From the NCBI GenBank assembly GCA_034008185.1, contig CM067085.1:57332602-57396601 (forward strand): a stretch of 64,000 bases of DNA. The letters are read 5' to 3'. Within the stretch, counting starts at the first letter, position 1, and every line of letters begins with the position of its first letter. Below are positions 59,955-64,000 of the stretch, one piece after another. The notes below the pieces were generated by a model that worked only from the letters and a program-made list of their open reading frames with translations, made no database searches and was not told where the DNA came from. This DNA comes from Gorsachius magnificus (lineage: Eukaryota; Chordata; Aves; Pelecaniformes; Ardeidae). The position numbers and the translations under genes are program-made.

Positions 59955-62300
59955 TTCTTAAATAAAGGGAATATCCTATATAGACACTGAGTTGAACACC
60001 AGATTGTGTCTGGTCACAGCGTCCTTCCAGGCTGCAGAAGATCTTGTCCACTTGGGCCTTGCTTTTATTCATAAATTAAAAGATAAATGTGAGGGTTTTT
60101 TCAGTTCCCAGTTGGCTTTCAGCTTTTAATACACCTGTCTTTTGAAGTAAATCGAACAAGTGGAAGTTACAGAAATACTCCCTCTGCACATACAGGAAAA
60201 GGTCGTTTTCAAAATGTGGTTGATCACTTCAAACTTCTGGCTGCAGGTACCTGGCCAGAGACTCCTCTGGGAAGTTTCCTTTAGCAGAAAACCACTTAAA
60301 TATTCTTCTCATTATATGTCAGTAACTTTTGAAATATTTAAGCCTGAAACTATTATCAGGTAAATAGCAGGTTTGCCTCTGCTTATTTTTAAAAACAGTG
60401 CATATTTTCTTCCATTTCTTAATGTAAAATGTAAGTTTTGCATGCCTTGGTTTCCCTGGAGAGAAATCCAGGGATTAGGAACAAATTCCTGTCCTTGAAA
60501 TCATTGATAAGGGGGTTGGGGTTTTTTCTGACCTGAACCACATGAGGATTTTATCATTCAAGATAAAGAGAGGTATCCTCCAATCTCATTTTAAATTTTA
60601 TTCTGTAGAAGTTGACCCTTGCAGCTGCACGGAAGCCGCATAAAGGCTGTGAACTCTTTTGCACAGCCTCTGCCCCTTCTTTGGTGTTTCTGTGGACACC
60701 AACAGGAGACAGACCCAAATTCTGAGAGTATCGTAATGAATTCACAAACCATGATTTCAATAGGAACACGGGATTTCAGAACAAAGCCTCTCCTTAAGCA
60801 TGCTGAAGTTCAATCCAACCCTTACTAAAGTCAACAGATACCAATCTTCTTCTAAGATACTACTTCTGGACAATATTTTCTAATAAGCAGAAGGATACTA
60901 CAGATGAAGAAACCCTTCAATCACACATTCATTTATTCTGTAGGTCCCGATGTTTTTTGTTTCCCTTATATTACACTTCATGATCAATATTCCTGTTGCT
61001 TACAAAAGGGTCTTTCCTGAAGGTACACAGGAATGAATTAACTTCTAGGGGACAAGTTCTGGTTTTGGCTACTCCCTATGATCCTACCAACATAAGCAGA
61101 GCGTCACCCAAGCAAGAAGAGGGGAGCAGCTGGGTAGTGCCTATTTTGCTGGAAAAGGCAGGTGACAGTGGCTTGTAGGAGGTCTGAATGGAGACACATA
61201 CTACATGATCTTGATCCACCTTGCCAGCTTTATGTTCTGTATCATGTGCAACTTAAAAATAATCTTGCATTCAATTTCCAGTGCCAGTCATGCATGGTGA
61301 CAGTGATACTTTTTTTTTTTTAAAATAGCATTATCAATACATCGATATTTAAAATATCTCCCCCCAAATTCCATAAAAAAGCAGGCTTTTAATCTGCAAT
61401 AACAACAGTACCTGGGAAAATATATGTTACCAAAGTGCCACCTGCTGTACTGACTAAAACATCATAGGATGTCAGGAGTGAATCCTTGCAAGGACTCTTG
61501 GCTGCAACTAGATTCTCCAGCTTTTTTCAAGCTCTTATTTTATTTACTTCAATTTAAAGATCTGTGCTGACAAAAGGACCAAACAAGATTTGTTGCTGTC
61601 TACTACAGCGTTAAGACTCTGATACCTCATTTAAGCTTAAATTGATTATTCAGTGCCATAAAGGAATGTCATTTTGAGAAAAAATTGCTAATCGAGGTTT
61701 TAAATTTTGCAGGCTGCACTGCCCATCTGTGAAGCGCCACTTCTTAAATAGGCTGTGTAGGTAACCACAAGTGCAGCGCAGGACTTCTTGCTGTTCTAGC
61801 CCCAGTCGGTGAGCTCTGCAGCAGCCGCCCAGCCACCATCTCCTCCTCATCTGCTACTCTCCCCTTGTTCTTCTAATTCTGGAGTAGAGAAAATTGGGAT
61901 TTTTCATAACCCTTGTTCAAAATTCCAGTACAGCCCTTCACCTGGGACCTTCCCCAGAGGGAGGAAAATGCAAGTTTAGTCCTTTCTGATTATTATGGAC
62001 ATTTCATAACTGGGAATTTGTACACACCCCTCTGCAGCCCGCAAACCAGATGCCCCAACACATTTTCCCAGTGCACTCACGCTGTTTTATACTTTGCTGA
62101 ATAAATGGCAATAACACTGTCATCTTGCCTCATGAACTAGAGAGTAGATGTGATAAAAATGAGCCCCGTAACCAGATTCCAAGTGGTTTTTCCACAGGAT
62201 GTGGCTACAGCACAGAAGGGAAAGGGAATAAAAACTGCCAAGAAAGTAACATTTGCTATAAATAAGCACATTGCATGTACTTAATTCAGCAATGCCGGTC
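59955..62300. other. Non-coding DNA, nothing recognised
   Basis: AT-rich sequence between the provirus and the second young CR1. No gene, no named repeat. A T-run lies at 61311-61321. Confidence 0.45.
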
Positions 62301-62303
62301 AAC

Positions 62304-63363
62304 CTTCTGCAAAGCGTTTGACACGGTCCCCCACAACATCCTTCTCTCTAAATTGGAGAGCTATGGATTTGATGGGTGGACTGTTTGGTGGATAAGGAAC
62401 TGGCTGGATGGTCGCATCCAGAGGGTAGTGGTCAATGGCTCGATGTCCGGATGGAGACCGGTGACGAGTGGTGTCCCTCAGGGGTCCGTACTGGGACCGA
62501 TGCTGTTTAATATATTCATCAATGACTTAGACAGTGAGATCGAATGCACCCTCAGCAAGTTTGCGGATGACACCAAACTGAGTGGTGCGGTTGACACACC
62601 AGAAGGACGGGATGTCATCCAGAGAGACCTGGACAGGCTGGAGAGGTGGGCCTGTGTGAACCTCATGAGGTTCAACAAGGCCAAGTGCAAGGTCATGCAC
62701 CTGGGTCGGGGTAACCCCCAGTATCAGTACAGGCTGGGGGAAGAAAGGATCGAGAGCAGCCCTGCTGAGGGGGACTTGGGCGTGCTGGTGGATGAAAAGC
62801 TGGACATGAGCCGGCAATGTGCACTGGCGGCCCAGAAGGCCAACCGTACCCTGGGCTGCATCAGGAGAAGCGTGGCCAGCAGGCCAAGGGAGGTGATTCT
62901 GCCCCTCTACTCTGCTCTGGTGAGACCCCACCTGGAGTACTGCGTCCAGCTCTGGAGCCCTCAGCACAAGAAGGACATGGAACTGTTGGAGCGGGTCCAG
63001 AGGAGGGCTACTAAAATGATCCGAGGGCTGGAGCACCTCTCTTATGAGGACAGGCTGAGGGAGTTGGGCTTGTTCAGCCTGGAGAAGAGAAGGGTGCGGG
63101 GAGACCTGATTACGGCCTTTCAGTACCTAAAGGAGGCCTATAGGAAATGCAGGGATAATCTTTTTAGTAGGGCCAGCTGTGACAGGACAAGGGGTAATGT
63201 TTTTAAACTAAAACAGGGTAGGTTTAGACTGGATATAAGGAGGAAATTCTTTACAACGAGGGTGGTGAAACACTGGAACGGGTTGCCCAGAGAGGTGGTG
63301 GAGGCCCCATCCCTGGGAACATTCAAGGCCAGGTTGGATGGGGCTCTGAGCAACCTGATCTAG
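62304..63363 (+). pseudogene. CR1 ORF2 C-terminal RT fragment (open, truncated)
   Basis: The frame is open from host sequence at 62275 to TAG at 63361-63363. The CR1 part starts [11 protein letters not shown], so the fingers and endonuclease are lost by 5' truncation. It includes [11 protein letters not shown], the catalytic FADD, and the C-terminal [15 protein letters not shown] block. Its residues match the 51-53 kb copy except for one Ser-to-Ala change (ERWSCVN versus ERWACVN). It has no stops, but lacks the fingers and cannot make a working enzyme. Confidence 0.9.
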
Positions 63364-63457
63364 TTAGTGGTGTCCCTGCTCGCTGCAGGGGGGTTGGACT
63401 AGATGACCTCTAGGGGTCCCTTCCAACCCAAGACATTCTATGATTCTATGATTCTAT
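62304..63457 (+). mobile_element. Young CR1 LINE, 5'-truncated, near-identical to the 51-53 kb copy
   Basis: Starts at CTTCTGCAAAGCG in the palm of RT and runs to the ATTCTATGATTCTATGATTCTAT tail. By eye it differs from the minus-strand copy at only two or so bases over 1.15 kb. A 5-bp AACCT occurs at both edges (62301-62305 and 63458-63462) and may be a short target duplication or microhomology. The same 3' UTR and tail identify the same subfamily. Confidence 0.95.
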
Positions 63458-63462
63458 AACCT

Positions 63463-64000
63463 AAGCGCAGCAGATCTTGCCAGATCATTACCAGTCCAAA
63501 AAGAATAAGGAAAGGAGATCAGAGGTGGTTTGAAAGAGAAGCTGCCAAGAGCACACCGTGCCGGCGCTGCTCCCGCTCGGCCATACTCGGCTGGCACAGC
63601 CATGGGCACCCCGGTCACCTGTGGGAAATGGAGGCCGGCATCCCGCTGCCCAGGACAAACCCACCAGCAAACACCAAATGGTTCTTCAGTTGTAACTTTA
63701 GAAAGCGGGTTTTTTAAATAATGGATTTCTTTCAACGCCCTGACATTTATACCAATGTTTTGCCATATTCATACTTAAAACCCTCTGCATGTTCTTACAG
63801 GGCCATCACACTGAGAAACCCGTCTGAACCTTCCGCGCTCTCTCATCTGTGAAAATGAGGCCTTATTTAATTTCTTTTTCATTATGTATCAGCAACTGAT
63901 GGCTTCTCTGTTTATTTTGCTTCAGTGGAGGCATACAGGCAGGAACGCAGCGGCAGGCTTTTCTCCTGAGGTGCCCGGGCAGTTCTGCCCCCTGGGACTT
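63463..64000. other. Non-coding DNA, nothing recognised
   Basis: A GC-richer patch at 63540-63670 carries short frames on both strands with no recognisable domain. Confidence 0.4.

Overview
This is vertebrate nuclear DNA, almost certainly from a bird. The evidence is a series of CR1 LINE fragments with the (ATTCTATG)n 3' tail, long terminal repeats of the avian ERV-L-like family (TGTCCTGG...CCACGACA ends), an AT-rich background with short GC-rich patches, and no dense coding. There are no bacterial-type genes, CRISPR arrays, rRNAs or tRNAs that I can recognise. The species cannot be named from the window.

Layout. 1-30 kb is mostly single-copy intergenic or intronic DNA. It holds one solo LTR (about 0.91-1.50 kb), an (AAAAT)n microsatellite at 4.0 kb, a stretch resembling a 3' UTR with a poly(A) signal at 10.6-10.9 kb, a GC-rich patch with a YY1-type motif at 17.6-17.9 kb, a block resembling a conserved non-coding element at 18.7-19.1 kb, and a fused CRE/E-box at 27.84 kb. 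30-42 kb carries a very old CR1 (30.85-31.64 kb), a solo LTR with a 5-bp target duplication (32.04-32.83 kb), four short CR1 3' ends, a CpG-rich patch at 34.6-34.95 kb, and an AT-rich block with homeodomain and octamer motifs at 37.1-37.8 kb. 45-50 kb contains three short open stretches whose splice signals and phases are compatible with one small secreted protein; this is speculative.

48.7-63.5 kb is dominated by retroelements. A young CR1 (51247-53684, minus strand) with an open reverse-transcriptase frame sits inside an older plus-strand CR1. A second copy of the same young subfamily (62304-63457, plus strand) is almost identical to it and inverted about 10 kb away. Between them lies a decayed ERV-L-like provirus on the minus strand (55857-59949). 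It is bounded by CTGGT target duplications, its 5' LTR is cut to 66 bp, and its 3' LTR is interrupted by a younger solo LTR with its own GTATG duplication.

No host protein-coding gene is supported with confidence. The only coherent protein-coding information belongs to transposable elements. The best leads are the nested insertion histories, the near-identical inverted CR1 pair, the candidate small secreted gene at 45.5-50.2 kb, and an open frame at 55.6 kb whose stop codon is supplied by the LTR.
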